Shown: positions 18,332-29,316 of the stretch, piece by piece | Layout: the number at the start of each line of letters is the position of its first letter | Position numbering within the stretch: position 1 is the first letter of the stretch | DNA from: Sphaerotilus natans | GTDB taxonomy: Bacteria > Pseudomonadota > Gammaproteobacteria > Burkholderiales > Burkholderiaceae_C | Length of the DNA: 64,000 nt | Assembly (NCBI RefSeq): GCF_900156335.1 | Contig: NZ_FTMZ01000005.1 | Span: forward strand, 1-64,000 | Reading direction: 5' to 3' | Position numbers and translations under genes: made by a program | Notes under the pieces: model-generated | Databases searched by the model: none | What the model was told of the DNA's origin: nothing | What the model saw: only the letters and a program-made list of their open reading frames with translations

Positions 18332-19293
18332 CAGACCATCCCTGCCTTGACCATCGTGGCGCGCAGCGAGGCGAACTCGCGCTCGACGAACTCGTCGAAG
18401 GCGGGGCCGGCCAGCCAGGCGTCGGTCCAGCCGTTGCGCTCCATCGCCTCGGCCCAGGCCTTGGACTTGACGGCCTTCTGCATCATCGCGGTCAGTGCCT
18501 TGCGCTGGTCGGGCGTGATGCCGGGGGCAGCGTAGACGCCGCGCCAGTTGCCGATCTCGACATCGAAGCCCTGCTCCTTCATCGTCGGGATGTTCGGGGC
18601 GTTCTTCAGCCGGGTGGCCGAGGTCACGCCGATCGGGCGCATCTTGCCGGACTCGATGTACTGCTGGAACTCGCTGTAGCCGCTGCCGCCGACCGAGACG
18701 TTGCCGCCCAGGATGGCCGCGGTGGCCTCGCCGCCGCCCCGGAAGGGCACGTAGTTGATCTTGGCCGCATCGGCGCCAACGACACGCGCCAGCATCGCCG
18801 CGGCGATGTGCTCGGTCGAGCCGCGCGAGCCGCCACCCCACTTGACGCTGCCCATGTCCTTCTTCATCGCCTCGACCACGTCCTTCATCGACTTGAAGGG
18901 CGAGTCCGCCGGCACGACGAAGACGTTGTATTCGCTGGTCAGGCGCGCGATCGGCGTGGCCTGGGTCAGCGAGACCGGCGGCTTGCCGGTGATGATGCCG
19001 CCGATCATCACGGCGCCCATCACCATCAGCGCGTTCGGGTCGCCCTTGCTGGCGTTGACGAACTGCGCCAGGCCGATGGCGCCGGCTGCGCCGCCCTTGT
19101 TGTCGAACTGCACCGAGGCGGCCGCGCCAGCGTCCTGCAGCGCCTTGCCCAGCGCGCGGCCGGTGGTGTCCCAGCCGCCGCCCGGGTTGGCGGGAATCAT
19201 CATCTTGAGGTTGGCATTGGCCAGCGCGGGCAGCGGCAGCGCGCCAGCGGCGGCCAGCGCGGCCAGCGACTTCAGGAAGGTGTCTCGACGCAT
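18331..19293 (-). CDS. tctC: Tripartite tricarboxylate transporter substrate-binding protein TctC
   Basis: 320 residues with a signal peptide (about 1-25, ending ALANA). The mature protein starts NLKMMIPANPGGGWDTTGRAL, the conserved ligand-loop region of the Bug/TctC family, and has the VPFRGGGEATAAILGGNV and GVYAAPGITPDQ segments. It binds the substrate in the periplasm and hands it to TctAB; citrate-like acids are typical but the ligand cannot be read from sequence. First gene of tctCBA and divergent from tctDE. Confidence 0.94.
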   Translation of the reverse strand: MRRDTFLKSLAALAAAGALPLPALANANLKMMIPANPGGGWDTTGRALGKALQDAGAAASVQFDNKGGAAGAIGLAQFVNASKGDPNALMVMGAVMIGGIITGKPPVSLTQATPIARLTSEYNVFVVPADSPFKSMKDVVEAMKKDMGSVKWGGGSRGSTEHIAAAMLARVVGADAAKINYVPFRGGGEATAAILGGNVSVGGSGYSEFQQYIESGKMRPIGVTSATRLKNAPNIPTMKEQGFDVEIGNWRGVYAAPGITPDQRKALTAMMQKAVKSKAWAEAMERNGWTDAWLAGPAFDEFVEREFASLRATMVKAGMV

Positions 19294-19353
19294 GGGACCA
19301 GTCTCCAGGAGGGTGTTCGATGGGAGGAGGGACAGCGCCGATGCTCCTGTCGG

Positions 19354-19372
19354 CGGCTGTCAAACGGCTGTC
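19354..19372. promoter_or_regulatory. Candidate TctD operator in the tctC-tctD divergent region
   Basis: CGGCTGTC occurs at 19354-19361 and again at 19365-19372, an 11-bp period, the spacing preferred by tandem OmpR-type regulators. The 151-bp gap between tctC and tctD holds nothing else notable. Confidence 0.45.
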
Positions 19373-19444
19373 CACGACCCTAGGGGAAACGCCAAGCACC
19401 GCGGCGGCTGCGCGCCCGCGCCGATGGCGCTAGGCTTCGCGCCC

Positions 19445-20134
19445 ATGAAACTGCTGCTGGTGGAAGACAACCCGACGATCCAGACGACCCTGCGCCGCGC
19501 CTTCGAGCGCCGCGGCATGCAGGTCGTCGGCTGCGAGGATGGCGCACGCGCGCTCGACCGCTGGGAGGCCTCGATGCCCGACGTGGTGCTGCTCGACCTG
19601 AGCCTGCCGGGCCTGGACGGGCTGGAGGTGCTCTCTCGTGCGCGCGCCGCCGGGCTGCGCACGCCGGTGATGATCCTGACCGCGCGCGGCACGGTCGGCG
19701 ACCGCATCCTCGGCCTGAACACCGGCGCCGACGACTATCTGGCCAAGCCCTTCGACCTCGACGAGCTGGAGGCGCGCATCCGCGCGCTGGCGCGCCGCGC
19801 GGCGCCGGCCCTGCCGGGAGCCAGCACGCAGGCGCCCACCTTCTGCGGCCTGCGCATCGACGCCGAGAGCGGCGCGGTCTGCCATGACGACCGACCGATG
19901 GACCTGACCGCACGCGAGCTGGCCCTGCTGCGCGCCCTGCTGGCCCGCCCCGGCCAGGCTGTGGCCAAGGAGCGGCTGTTCGAGCTGGTCTTTCCCGGCG
20001 AGCGCGAGGTGCAGACCGAGGCGATCGAGGTGGTGGTCTACCGGCTGCGCAAGAAGCTGGCGCAGACCGGCGTGCAGCTGGTGACGCTGCGCGGCCTGGG
20101 CTATCTGCTCAAGGCCGCGCCGGCGCCGGCATGA
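19445..20134 (+). CDS. tctD: OmpR-family response regulator TctD
   Basis: 229 residues from ATG 19445. The receiver domain (1-115) has acidic residues in LLVEDN, phospho-acceptor Asp in VVLLDLSLPG (about 51), LTARG and the Lys of YLAKPFD. The C-terminal winged helix (about 130-225) ends in RGLGYLLKA. Earlier in-frame codons exist, but this start matches the family and has TAGGCT 8 bp upstream. Its last 4 bp overlap tctE (ATGA). Divergent from tctCBA, so it should activate the transporter in response to tricarboxylates. Confidence 0.94.
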   Translation: MKLLLVEDNPTIQTTLRRAFERRGMQVVGCEDGARALDRWEASMPDVVLLDLSLPGLDGLEVLSRARAAGLRTPVMILTARGTVGDRILGLNTGADDYLAKPFDLDELEARIRALARRAAPALPGASTQAPTFCGLRIDAESGAVCHDDRPMDLTARELALLRALLARPGQAVAKERLFELVFPGEREVQTEAIEVVVYRLRKKLAQTGVQLVTLRGLGYLLKAAPAPA

Positions 20135-21651
20135 GCACCGCCGCTCCGGGACCGCTGGCGCGGCTGCACCAGCGTCTGGCCCACCGCATCGCGCACCTGT
20201 CGCTGCGCGCCGAGCTGCTGACGGGCATCCTGCTGCCGGTCACGGTGCTGGTGGTGATCCATACGGTCAGCCTCTATCACGAGGCCAGCGAGGCCGCCGG
20301 CATCGCCTACGACCGCACGCTGCTGGCCTCGGCCAAGGCCATCGGCGAGCGGCTGGAGGTGCGCGCCGGCGCCGGCGGGGCGCAGGTCGCGGCCGACGTG
20401 CCCTACTCGGCGCTGGAGGCCTTCGAGGCGGACAACCGCAGCCGCATGTTCTTCCTCGTCAGTGGCTTCGACGGCGAGATGGTCAGCGGCTTCGAGGACC
20501 TGCCGCGCTGGGACGGCCGCATCCCGCAGCGCAGCGTCTATGCCGCGCTGGTCGACTTCCAGGATGCCGAGTACCGCGGCATGCCGGTGCGCATGGCGGT
20601 GCTGCTGCAGCCGGTGGCGGGCCAGGCAGGCCAGGGCATGGCCACCATCCAGGTGGCCGAGACGCTGGAGCTGCGCCACACGCTGGCGCGGCAGATCCTG
20701 ATCGGCACGCTGTGGCGCCAGGCGGCGCTGGTGGCGGTGATCGCGCTGGTGGTGGTCTGGGTGGTGCAGCACGCCACCCGACCGGTGCGCCGGCTCAGCG
20801 AGGAAATCGCCCGCCGCGCCGAGGACGACCTGACCCCGCTGGCCACCGAGGAAGCCCCGCGCGAGCTGCGCCCGCTGGTGGAGGCCACCAACGCGATGAT
20901 GGACCGCAGCGCGCGGCTGCTCGAGCACCAGAAGCGCTTCGTGCGCGACGCGGCGCACCAGCTGCGCACGCCGCTGGCGGTGCTGAAGGTGCAGGTGCAG
21001 TCGGCCCGGCGCGGCGACACCGACAGCGCCACCGCGCTGGCCGAGATCGAGCACACCGTCGACCGCGCCACCGGCCTGGCCAACCAGATGCTCGCGCTGG
21101 CCAAGGTCGAGCAGCTGCGCCAGCAGGGCCAGCCGCCGCTGGCCGACTGGGAGGCGCTGGTGCGCGATGTCGCGCTGGACCTGGCCGCGCTGGCCGCCGA
21201 GCGCGACCTGGACTTCTCGGTCGAGACGGTGCCGGCCACGGTGCGCGGCCATGAGTGGGCGCTGCGCGAGCTGGCGCGCAACCTGCTGCACAACGCGATC
21301 AAGTGCTCGGCGCCGGGCGGCATGCTGGCGGTGACGATGCACCGCGACGGCCACCACGCCGCGCTGACGATCGCCGACAGCGGCCCCGGCATCGCCGAGC
21401 CGCTGCGCGAGCGCCTGTTCCGGCCCTTCGCCGCCGGCCCCGAGCGCGGCGACCTGAGCGGCGGCTCCGGCCTGGGCCTGGCGATCTGCCGCGACATCGT
21501 CGACTCGCTCGGCGGCACGCTGGTGCTGGACAACCGCATCCGGCGCTCGCGCATCACCGGGCTGGACGCCACGGTGCGCCTGCCGCTGGCACGGGTCACC
21601 GCCCTGTCCGACGCGGCCGAGCCCGGCGCGGTGCATCATTCGCTGTCCTGA
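20131..21651 (+). CDS. tctE: Sensor histidine kinase TctE
   Basis: 506 residues. Two membrane helices (about 29-48 and 192-212) bracket a periplasmic sensor of about 140 residues. A HAMP-like linker follows (HATRPVRRLSEEIARRAEDDL). The H-box is RDAAHQLRTPLAVLK, with the N-box LLHNAIKCS and G-boxes ADSGPGIAE and GSGLGLAICRDIV. It senses external citrate-type acids in characterised systems and phosphorylates TctD. Translation is coupled to tctD by the ATGA overlap. Confidence 0.95.
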   Translation: MSTAAPGPLARLHQRLAHRIAHLSLRAELLTGILLPVTVLVVIHTVSLYHEASEAAGIAYDRTLLASAKAIGERLEVRAGAGGAQVAADVPYSALEAFEADNRSRMFFLVSGFDGEMVSGFEDLPRWDGRIPQRSVYAALVDFQDAEYRGMPVRMAVLLQPVAGQAGQGMATIQVAETLELRHTLARQILIGTLWRQAALVAVIALVVVWVVQHATRPVRRLSEEIARRAEDDLTPLATEEAPRELRPLVEATNAMMDRSARLLEHQKRFVRDAAHQLRTPLAVLKVQVQSARRGDTDSATALAEIEHTVDRATGLANQMLALAKVEQLRQQGQPPLADWEALVRDVALDLAALAAERDLDFSVETVPATVRGHEWALRELARNLLHNAIKCSAPGGMLAVTMHRDGHHAALTIADSGPGIAEPLRERLFRPFAAGPERGDLSGGSGLGLAICRDIVDSLGGTLVLDNRIRRSRITGLDATVRLPLARVTALSDAAEPGAVHHSLS

Positions 21652-21682
21652 GCCCGAGGCCCTGAGCAACCTTCCCGACACG

Positions 21683-22141
21683 ATGAGCCGATCCGCCCGA
21701 TCTTCCTCCCCTGCACCGGCTGCCGGCAGCCCGGCCGGCCAGCGCCTCGACAAGTGGCTCTGGGCCGCCCGCTTCTTCAAGACCCGCGCGCTGGCGGCCG
21801 ACGAGATCGAGCGCCACCGGGTGCGCGTCAACGGCCAGGACGCCAAGCCCTCGCGCGAGGTGCGCGCCGGCGACCGCGTCTCGGTGCGCCAGGGCGACTG
21901 CCCGACGCCGCGCGAGGTCGAGGTGCTCGGCCTGTCGGCGGTGCGCGGCCCGGCGCCCCAGGCGCAGCTGCTCTACCGCGAGACGCCCGAGAGCGTGCTG
22001 GCCCAGGCCGAGTGGCGCGAGCGGCGCCACTACGCCGCCGACCCGGCGCTGAGCCTCCAGCAGGGCCGCCCGACCAAGGCCGACCGGCGTCAGCTCGCCG
22101 ACTGGCAGCGCTGGAGCGTGTCGGTCGACGACCTCGCCTGA
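21683..22141 (+). CDS. hslR: Ribosome-associated heat-shock protein Hsp15 (S4 domain)
   Basis: 152 residues. After a Ser/Ala-rich lead it has the S4 RNA-binding motif: QRLDKWLWAARFFKTR, ADEIERHRVRVNG, then KPSREVRAGDRVSVR. Hsp15 binds stalled free 50S subunits carrying peptidyl-tRNA. The basic C-terminus (GRPTKADRRQLADWQRW) is typical. Its last 52 bp overlap the convergent DUF5666 gene. Confidence 0.9.
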   Translation: MSRSARSSSPAPAAGSPAGQRLDKWLWAARFFKTRALAADEIERHRVRVNGQDAKPSREVRAGDRVSVRQGDCPTPREVEVLGLSAVRGPAPQAQLLYRETPESVLAQAEWRERRHYAADPALSLQQGRPTKADRRQLADWQRWSVSVDDLA

Positions 22142-23805
22142 GCCCGCGCCTCCGGGAACACGCCGGCCACCCGGGAGACGCCGTCACCGGATGAGCCCCC
22201 TGGCGCGGGCGCACCCGGCGAGCGCTCGTGCCGCTGATCGGCCGAGGGGTGCAGCCGCACCCGCCGAGCCTGCAACAGACCGTCGGACGACAGCGTGCCC
22301 TCGATCTCGACGAGCTGCCCCTGCGCGGCCAGCGTCGCCAGCAGCGCGGCCGAGCCACGCACCGGGTCGCGCCAGTGGGTGGTCTCGCTCCAGCTCACCG
22401 CCATCTCGCGCAGGCTGCCGTCCTCGGCCGTCTGCTGCAGCGTCAGCCGGCGCGCCGGCACATCGAAGGACAGGATGCGGCCCTGGCGGGTGAGCTGCGC
22501 GCTCGTGCCTTGCGGCTCCTTCAGGCAGCGCACCCTGTCGGCGACGATACCGCGCGAGCCGACGCTGCCGGTCACCTCGACATGCATGCCGTTGACCAGC
22601 GTCGCGGTGGCCGCAGCCGCCGCGCAGTTGCCCAGATCCAGCGCAGTGGCCGCACTCAGCGTGACCCAGGTATCGCGGACCCGGAAGCTGGCCGGGCTGT
22701 CGGCGGTGGCGGCCGACCAGTCCGACAGCGTGCCCACCAGCAGCGCCGAGCCGGTGGTGGCGACCGCCTCGATCGAGACCGCCTGCCAGCGCAGCGCGTC
22801 GCTGCTGCGCAGCGCCACCACCCGGGCATGCAGCCCGTCGGCCGGCAGCAGCGTGGCCGGCTTCAGCACGGTGGCAGCATCGACCTCCACCGTGATGCCG
22901 TCGATCGTCAGGCTGCGCCCGCTCCAGCCGGCGATCAGGCCGGCGCGCTCGATGCGCGATCCGGCCGCCACCAGCGTCGAGGCCGCATCGATCTGCATGC
23001 GCGAGGCCCGCAGCACCAGCGTCGCCGCATCGAAGTCGGCCGGGGACGCATGCAAGGTCAGCATCTGGCCGGCCTGGGCCTGGTCGCCGGCCGGCAGCCA
23101 TACCGTCAGCGCGCCGACGCGGACCTGCTGGCGCGAGGTGCCGGCGCGGGCGGCCAGGACCTCGCTCACCGGCGCGACCAGGCGCAGCGTGTCGAGCGCG
23201 GACGGGGTGTCGATGCGGGTGGCCAGCAGCCGGCGCGTGCCGCCCGGCGCACCGGTCACGATCGCATGCAGCTCGACCGCCTCGCCCAGGGCGATGTCGG
23301 CCGCGCTGCGCCAGCGCTCGCCCAGCACGGTGATCGGGCCGCGGGTCGGATCGGCATTGATCACCACCGTCTGACCCAGCACGCCCAGCGTGTCGGCGGT
23401 GCGCTCGCTCACCCGGCCGACCAGCGAGGGCCGCACCTCGATGCGGCCCAGCACCTCGGCGCCGGCGGCGTCGGTCGAATACTCCAGCACCACCCGCTGG
23501 CCGAGGCGCATCTCGGCGCTGTCGCGACCGCCGTCGGCGCGCTCGCGCTCGACCCGCGCCGCGCTGTCGTCCCTGCGCACCCCGTCGACGACGACGCTGC
23601 CGAAGCCCGACACCGTGCCCACGCTCTGCGACAGCAGCACCGGGCTGCCGGTGCCATTGCTGCCGACGCCGCTGCCACCGCAGCCGCCCAGCAGACCGCC
23701 GCCCAGTCCGATCAGGCCCAGACCGGCCGTCCGGCCCAGCAGCCGCCGGCGTTCGGGCTGGAATTCAGCGGCGCGGTCGCGCTCGACCCGCGTCGTCGTC
23801 GTCAT
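22090..23805 (-). CDS. DUF5666-repeat lipoprotein-like exported protein
   Basis: 571 residues from ATG 23805, chosen because a GGAGG box stands 6 bp upstream. The N-terminus has a twin-arginine-like, lipobox-containing signal (RRRLLGRTAGLGLIGLGG, then LLGGCGG). The rest is built of repeated OB-like beta modules of the DUF5666 type (GxVSGFGSVVVDG, LVGRVSERTADTLGVLGQTV, SLTIDGITVEVDAATV). The start overlaps the end of the DUF6502 gene by 41 bp. Function unknown; the pair commonly occurs together in Burkholderiales (recollection, not checked). Confidence 0.82.
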   Translation of the reverse strand: MTTTTRVERDRAAEFQPERRRLLGRTAGLGLIGLGGGLLGGCGGSGVGSNGTGSPVLLSQSVGTVSGFGSVVVDGVRRDDSAARVERERADGGRDSAEMRLGQRVVLEYSTDAAGAEVLGRIEVRPSLVGRVSERTADTLGVLGQTVVINADPTRGPITVLGERWRSAADIALGEAVELHAIVTGAPGGTRRLLATRIDTPSALDTLRLVAPVSEVLAARAGTSRQQVRVGALTVWLPAGDQAQAGQMLTLHASPADFDAATLVLRASRMQIDAASTLVAAGSRIERAGLIAGWSGRSLTIDGITVEVDAATVLKPATLLPADGLHARVVALRSSDALRWQAVSIEAVATTGSALLVGTLSDWSAATADSPASFRVRDTWVTLSAATALDLGNCAAAAATATLVNGMHVEVTGSVGSRGIVADRVRCLKEPQGTSAQLTRQGRILSFDVPARRLTLQQTAEDGSLREMAVSWSETTHWRDPVRGSAALLATLAAQGQLVEIEGTLSSDGLLQARRVRLHPSADQRHERSPGAPAPGGSSGDGVSRVAGVFPEARAQARSSTDTLQRCQSAS

Positions 23806-24655
23806 CGGCATCCTCCATGTCGGTGAAGTAGTAGACCCCGAAGCGCATGCGCGCGACCGGCGCAGCGCCCTCGGCATCGCGGTCACGGTCACGGTCGCGG
23901 TCGAGCCGCTGCTCGGCCTCGCGCACCATGCGCTCGAGCGCCTCGGCCCAGATCGCGCGGGCCAGCACGCCCAGCTCGGCGGCGGCCTGCGGCGACAGGC
24001 CCTCGGCGAAGACGCTCTGCTCGAGCAGACGGCGTCCGGGCAGATCGCAGCCCAGGTTGTGCACCGCCGCGGCCAGGTGATCGGCGACATTGACCGCCAT
24101 CGCCTGTGCGGCCGCCGGGTCTCGCCCCGGCAGCACGAAGCGGTCGCTCAGGCGCAGCACCTCCTCGCCGTCGACCCGCACCAGGCCCAGGCGAAGCAGC
24201 TCCTCGAGCAGGGTGCGCGGATGCACGTCGCTGCAGACCTCGCGCGCGAGCGACTCGAAGCTGGGCGCCGGCCCCTGGCGCGGCAGGCTCGCCCGCGGCC
24301 GCCCCTCGGCATCGCGGCAGGACAGGTCGGTGATCCAGCGGGTGAACAGCATCGCCGCCGGGGTGGGCGCCAGCGCCGGCCGGCCCGGCCGCTCGGTCTG
24401 CATCTGGCGCACGTCCTTGCGGTGCACGCCAGTCAGCACGCTCAGCGCCGAATCGGTGACGCGCTGGCCGCGGCGCGCCAGCTCGCTGCGGCCCTCGTCG
24501 AGATAGACCTGCTTGAGCGTGCGCGTCAGCGCGCCCAGCGGCACGCCATGCCCGAGCAGCCAGCGCACCATCGGCGCGAGCATGACCGCCGCATCGGCCA
24601 GCACCTCGGCGGCCGGATCGTCGACGGAATCGGGGTCGGAGGAAGAAAGACTCAT
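23765..24655 (-). CDS. DUF6502-family protein
   Basis: 296 residues from ATG 24655 (ATG 24676 would add seven). Conserved-looking core: [47 protein letters not shown] (a winged-helix-like stretch), and a C-terminal half rich in Ala and Leu helices. The tail has an Asp/Arg repeat ([12 protein letters not shown]) and acidic DADDDDD. Probably a DNA-binding-type cytoplasmic protein, role unknown. Divergent from grpE and overlapping the DUF5666 gene downstream. Confidence 0.78.
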   Translation of the reverse strand: MSLSSSDPDSVDDPAAEVLADAAVMLAPMVRWLLGHGVPLGALTRTLKQVYLDEGRSELARRGQRVTDSALSVLTGVHRKDVRQMQTERPGRPALAPTPAAMLFTRWITDLSCRDAEGRPRASLPRQGPAPSFESLAREVCSDVHPRTLLEELLRLGLVRVDGEEVLRLSDRFVLPGRDPAAAQAMAVNVADHLAAAVHNLGCDLPGRRLLEQSVFAEGLSPQAAAELGVLARAIWAEALERMVREAEQRLDRDRDRDRDAEGAAPVARMRFGVYYFTDMEDADDDDDAGRARPRR

Positions 24656-24740
24656 GATCAGCGTGACAGTTTGCATGAAACCGCGGCGAGTACCCCGGCC
24701 CGGCCACGGCCGAGCGGCTGTCGTGCCGATGCTGCAGCCT

Positions 24741-24768
24741 CTTGAAGCCACCCGAGCCGACCCCATGT
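24741..24768 (+). promoter_or_regulatory. Sigma-32 heat-shock promoter of grpE-dnaK-dnaJ
   Basis: CTTGAAG (24741-24747), a 13-bp spacer and CCCCATGT (24761-24768) match the sigma-32 consensus CTTGAAA-N11-16-CCCCATNT almost exactly. A start near 24775 would exclude the in-frame ATG at 24765 and supports ATG 24807 for grpE. No CIRCE element is visible. Confidence 0.88.
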
Positions 24769-24806
24769 CGCACCGGGACGCCGCCGCAGCGGCCAAGGAA
24801 GAGACC

Positions 24807-25355
24807 ATGTCCGACACCCAGAACACCCCGCCCTTTCCCGACACCGAACCGGCCTCGATGAACGGCGCTGCCGCCCCGGCCGACACCAGCGAGGCCCAGG
24901 CCCGTGTCGCCGAGCTCGAGGCCAAGAATGTCGAGCTGGCCGATGCCTACCTGCGCGCCAAGGCCGAGATGGAGAACATCCGCCGCCGCGCCGACGAGGA
25001 AGTCGCCAAGTCGCGCAAGTTCGCGGTCGAGTCCTTCGCCGAGAGCCTGCTGCCGGTCTGCGACAGCCTGCACGCCGCCATCGCCGCGCAGAGCGCCGGC
25101 CAGGGCACGCCCGAGCAGCTGCTCGAGGGCGTGCAGGCCACGCTGCGCCAGCTCTCGCAGGCGCTCGAGCGCAACAAGGTCGTCGAGCTCAACCCGCCGG
25201 CCGGCACGAAGTTCGATCCGCACCAGCACCAGGCCATCAGCATGGTGCCGGCCGACCAGGATCCCAACACCGTGGTGAGCGTGCTGCAGAAGGGCTACCT
25301 GATCGCCGAGCGCGTGCTGCGCCCGGCGCTGGTGATGGTGGCCGCGCCGAAGTGA
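24807..25355 (+). CDS. grpE: Nucleotide exchange factor GrpE
   Basis: 182 residues from ATG 24807, preceded by AAGGAAGAGA. A long helix (about 30-95, [26 protein letters not shown]) leads into the conserved beta domain ([35 protein letters not shown]). It releases ADP from DnaK and acts as a dimeric thermosensor. First gene of the chaperone cluster behind a sigma-32 promoter. Confidence 0.95.
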   Translation: MSDTQNTPPFPDTEPASMNGAAAPADTSEAQARVAELEAKNVELADAYLRAKAEMENIRRRADEEVAKSRKFAVESFAESLLPVCDSLHAAIAAQSAGQGTPEQLLEGVQATLRQLSQALERNKVVELNPPAGTKFDPHQHQAISMVPADQDPNTVVSVLQKGYLIAERVLRPALVMVAAPK

Positions 25356-25493
25356 CGTCGCCGCCTTCAGGCCTCTGAAAAGACCCTTCCCCAGACACAG
25401 AAAAGCGCGAGACCGGCAGCAAGGGCCCTTGAAACCCGCCAGTCCATCCGCAGATCAGCAGCAACCAGACAATTTTCCGGAGTCATCAAGACC

Positions 25494-27449
<1,956 letters not shown>

Positions 27450-27528
27450 TGGCGCCGGACGCGCGCCGCGGCAGGGCCTGAACCCGGCTGCGCCCGCGTC
27501 CGCCGTGCCTGTCGCCGCGCTCGAGTCG

Positions 27529-27547
27529 CCGGCCCTTCACGGGCCGG
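27529..27547 (+). other. Hairpin in the dnaK-dnaJ gap
   Basis: CCGGCCC (27529-27535) pairs with GGGCCGG (27541-27547) around TTCAC. There is no T-run. It could be an attenuator or an mRNA-processing/stability element setting the dnaK:dnaJ ratio. Confidence 0.35.
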
Positions 27548-27601
27548 TGCCGCTCGGCGCGGCGTTCCTGTTTCACCGCTGTCGCAATCCGGACCACTTC
27601 C

Positions 27602-28750
27602 ATGGCAAAGCGTGACTACTACGAAGTCCTTGGCCTCGCCAAGGGCGCGAGCGAAGACGACATCAAGAAGGCCTATCGCAAGCTGGCGATGAAATACCAC
27701 CCTGACCGCAACCAGGGTGAAGGCGCGAAAGTGGCCGAGGAGAAATTCAAGGAGGTCAAGGAGGCCTACGAGATGCTCTCCGACGCCCAGAAGCGCCAGG
27801 CCTACGACCAGTTCGGCCACGCCGGCGTCGACCCGAACGCTGGCGGCTTCCGTCCGGGCGGCCCGGAGGGCTTCGGCAACGGCGGCTTCGCCGAGGCCTT
27901 CGGCGACATCTTCGGCGACATCTTCGGCCAGGGCGGCGGTGGCCGGCGCGGCGGCGGCCAGCAGGTCTACCGCGGCGCGGACCTCTCCTACGCGATGGAG
28001 ATCACGCTGGAGGAGGCGGCCCTGGGCAAGGAGGCGCAGATCCGCATCCCGTCCTGGGAGGAGTGCGACACCTGCCACGGCAGCGGCGCCAAGCCCGGCA
28101 CCAGCGCCAAGACCTGCACCACCTGCCACGGCTCGGGCACGGTGCATCTGCGCCAGGGCTTCTTCAGCATCCAGCAGACCTGCCCGCACTGCCACGGCAG
28201 CGGCAAGATCATTCCCGAGCCCTGCACCACCTGCGGCGGCAAGGGCCGGATCCAGAAGCACAAGACGCTCGAGGTCAAGATCCCGGCGGGCATCAACGAA
28301 GGCCAGCGCATCGCGCTGCGCGGCCACGGCGAGCCCGGCACGCACGGCGGCCCGGCCGGTGACCTGTATGTCGAGATCCGCATCAAGCAGCACGACATCT
28401 TCGAGCGCGACGGCGACGACCTGCACTGCACCGTGCCAGTCAGCATCATCACCGCGTCGCTTGGCGGCACGGTCGCGGTGCCGACGCTCGGCGGCGAGGC
28501 CGAGATCGAGCTGCCCGAGGGCACGCAGCACGGCAAGACCTTCCGGCTGCGCGGCAAGGGCGTCAAGGGCATCCGCTCGAACTATCCCGGCGACCTGTAC
28601 TGCCACATCCAAGTCGAGATTCCGGTCAAGCTCACCGAGCACCAGCGCAAGCTGCTCAAGGATCTCGACGAGTCGCTGAAAAAGGGCGGCGACAAGCACT
28701 CGCCGAATGCCAAGAGCTGGACAGATCGGGTCAAGGACCTGTTCAAGTAA
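27602..28750 (+). CDS. dnaJ: Co-chaperone DnaJ (Hsp40)
   Basis: 382 residues. The J domain (1-70) has HPD at 33-35. A Gly/Phe-rich stretch follows (about 75-120). Four CxxCxGxG zinc repeats are intact ([40 protein letters not shown]), and then the C-terminal client-binding domains. It delivers clients to DnaK and stimulates its ATPase. A strong terminator follows at 28793. Confidence 0.98.
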   Translation: MAKRDYYEVLGLAKGASEDDIKKAYRKLAMKYHPDRNQGEGAKVAEEKFKEVKEAYEMLSDAQKRQAYDQFGHAGVDPNAGGFRPGGPEGFGNGGFAEAFGDIFGDIFGQGGGGRRGGGQQVYRGADLSYAMEITLEEAALGKEAQIRIPSWEECDTCHGSGAKPGTSAKTCTTCHGSGTVHLRQGFFSIQQTCPHCHGSGKIIPEPCTTCGGKGRIQKHKTLEVKIPAGINEGQRIALRGHGEPGTHGGPAGDLYVEIRIKQHDIFERDGDDLHCTVPVSIITASLGGTVAVPTLGGEAEIELPEGTQHGKTFRLRGKGVKGIRSNYPGDLYCHIQVEIPVKLTEHQRKLLKDLDESLKKGGDKHSPNAKSWTDRVKDLFK

Positions 28751-28792
28751 GGTCAAGTCAGGTCTTGCGCAGGCCGATCGGTCATCATCCCC

Positions 28793-28821
28793 AGGCGTGC
28801 CGCGATCTGGCACGCCTTTTT
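28793..28821 (+). terminator. Rho-independent terminator of the dnaK-dnaJ operon
   Basis: AGGCGTGCC pairs with GGCACGCCT (9 bp) over a seven-base loop, and runs into five Ts. Confidence 0.9.
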
Positions 28822-28866
28822 CATGGCTGACGACGACGTGATGCCCAATCCTGGAAGGATGTTCCG

Positions 28867-29316
28867 ATGCCCTGCGTGCCCGTGCCCCTCGTTCCCCAGA
28901 TGCCGGCCCTGCCCGCGCTGCCCGCCGCCGCCACCGGCGACCTGATCCGTCAGATGACCGAGATGACCTTCTCGGTGCCCTTTGTCGTCAACCATCGGCT
29001 GACACGCATGGCGCTGGCCGGCCCGAACCCGTCGGCGCGCGACCGCCAGGAGTTCATGACGATGGGGCTGGAGAAGGTCACCGCCTTCCAGCAGTCCTGG
29101 CTGGCGATGATGTGGGCGGGCGCCGGCATCTCGCAGGACCTGATGGCCGCCAGCCTGGGCTGGTGGCTGGCCCCATGGACGGCAGCGCCGGCCAGCCGGG
29201 CGATGGAGGTGATGCACCATGCGCCGATGAAGGTCGCCAGCGCCGGGCTGAAGCCGGTCAGCCGGCGTGCCGGCGCCAACGCGCGCCGGCTCTCGCGCAG
29301 CGTCCCGAAGCCCTGA
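28867..29316 (+). CDS. Phasin-like polyhydroxyalkanoate granule-associated protein (probable)
   Basis: 149 residues with GGAAGGA upstream of the ATG. After a Pro-rich lead ([13 protein letters not shown]) the protein is helical and amphipathic, with [24 protein letters not shown], the [19 protein letters not shown] segment and a basic tail. Size and pattern fit small PHA granule proteins of Burkholderiales; the assignment is from recollection of the family. The 3-hydroxybutyrate oligomer hydrolase gene at 46260 supports PHB storage. Its stop directly abuts that of the convergent CoA-transferase (TGATCA). Confidence 0.6.
   Translation: MPCVPVPLVPQMPALPALPAAATGDLIRQMTEMTFSVPFVVNHRLTRMALAGPNPSARDRQEFMTMGLEKVTAFQQSWLAMMWAGAGISQDLMAASLGWWLAPWTAAPASRAMEVMHHAPMKVASAGLKPVSRRAGANARRLSRSVPKP

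Noticed and set aside
24765..24806. grpE start at ATG 24765
   Set aside because: This ATG lies inside the sigma-32 -10 box, so it would not be in the transcript; ATG 24807 has a ribosome binding site.
25428..25449. Separate sigma-32 promoter for dnaK
   Set aside because: CTTGAAA is present but the following CCAT-like stretch is only about 7 bp away, too close for a -10 box.
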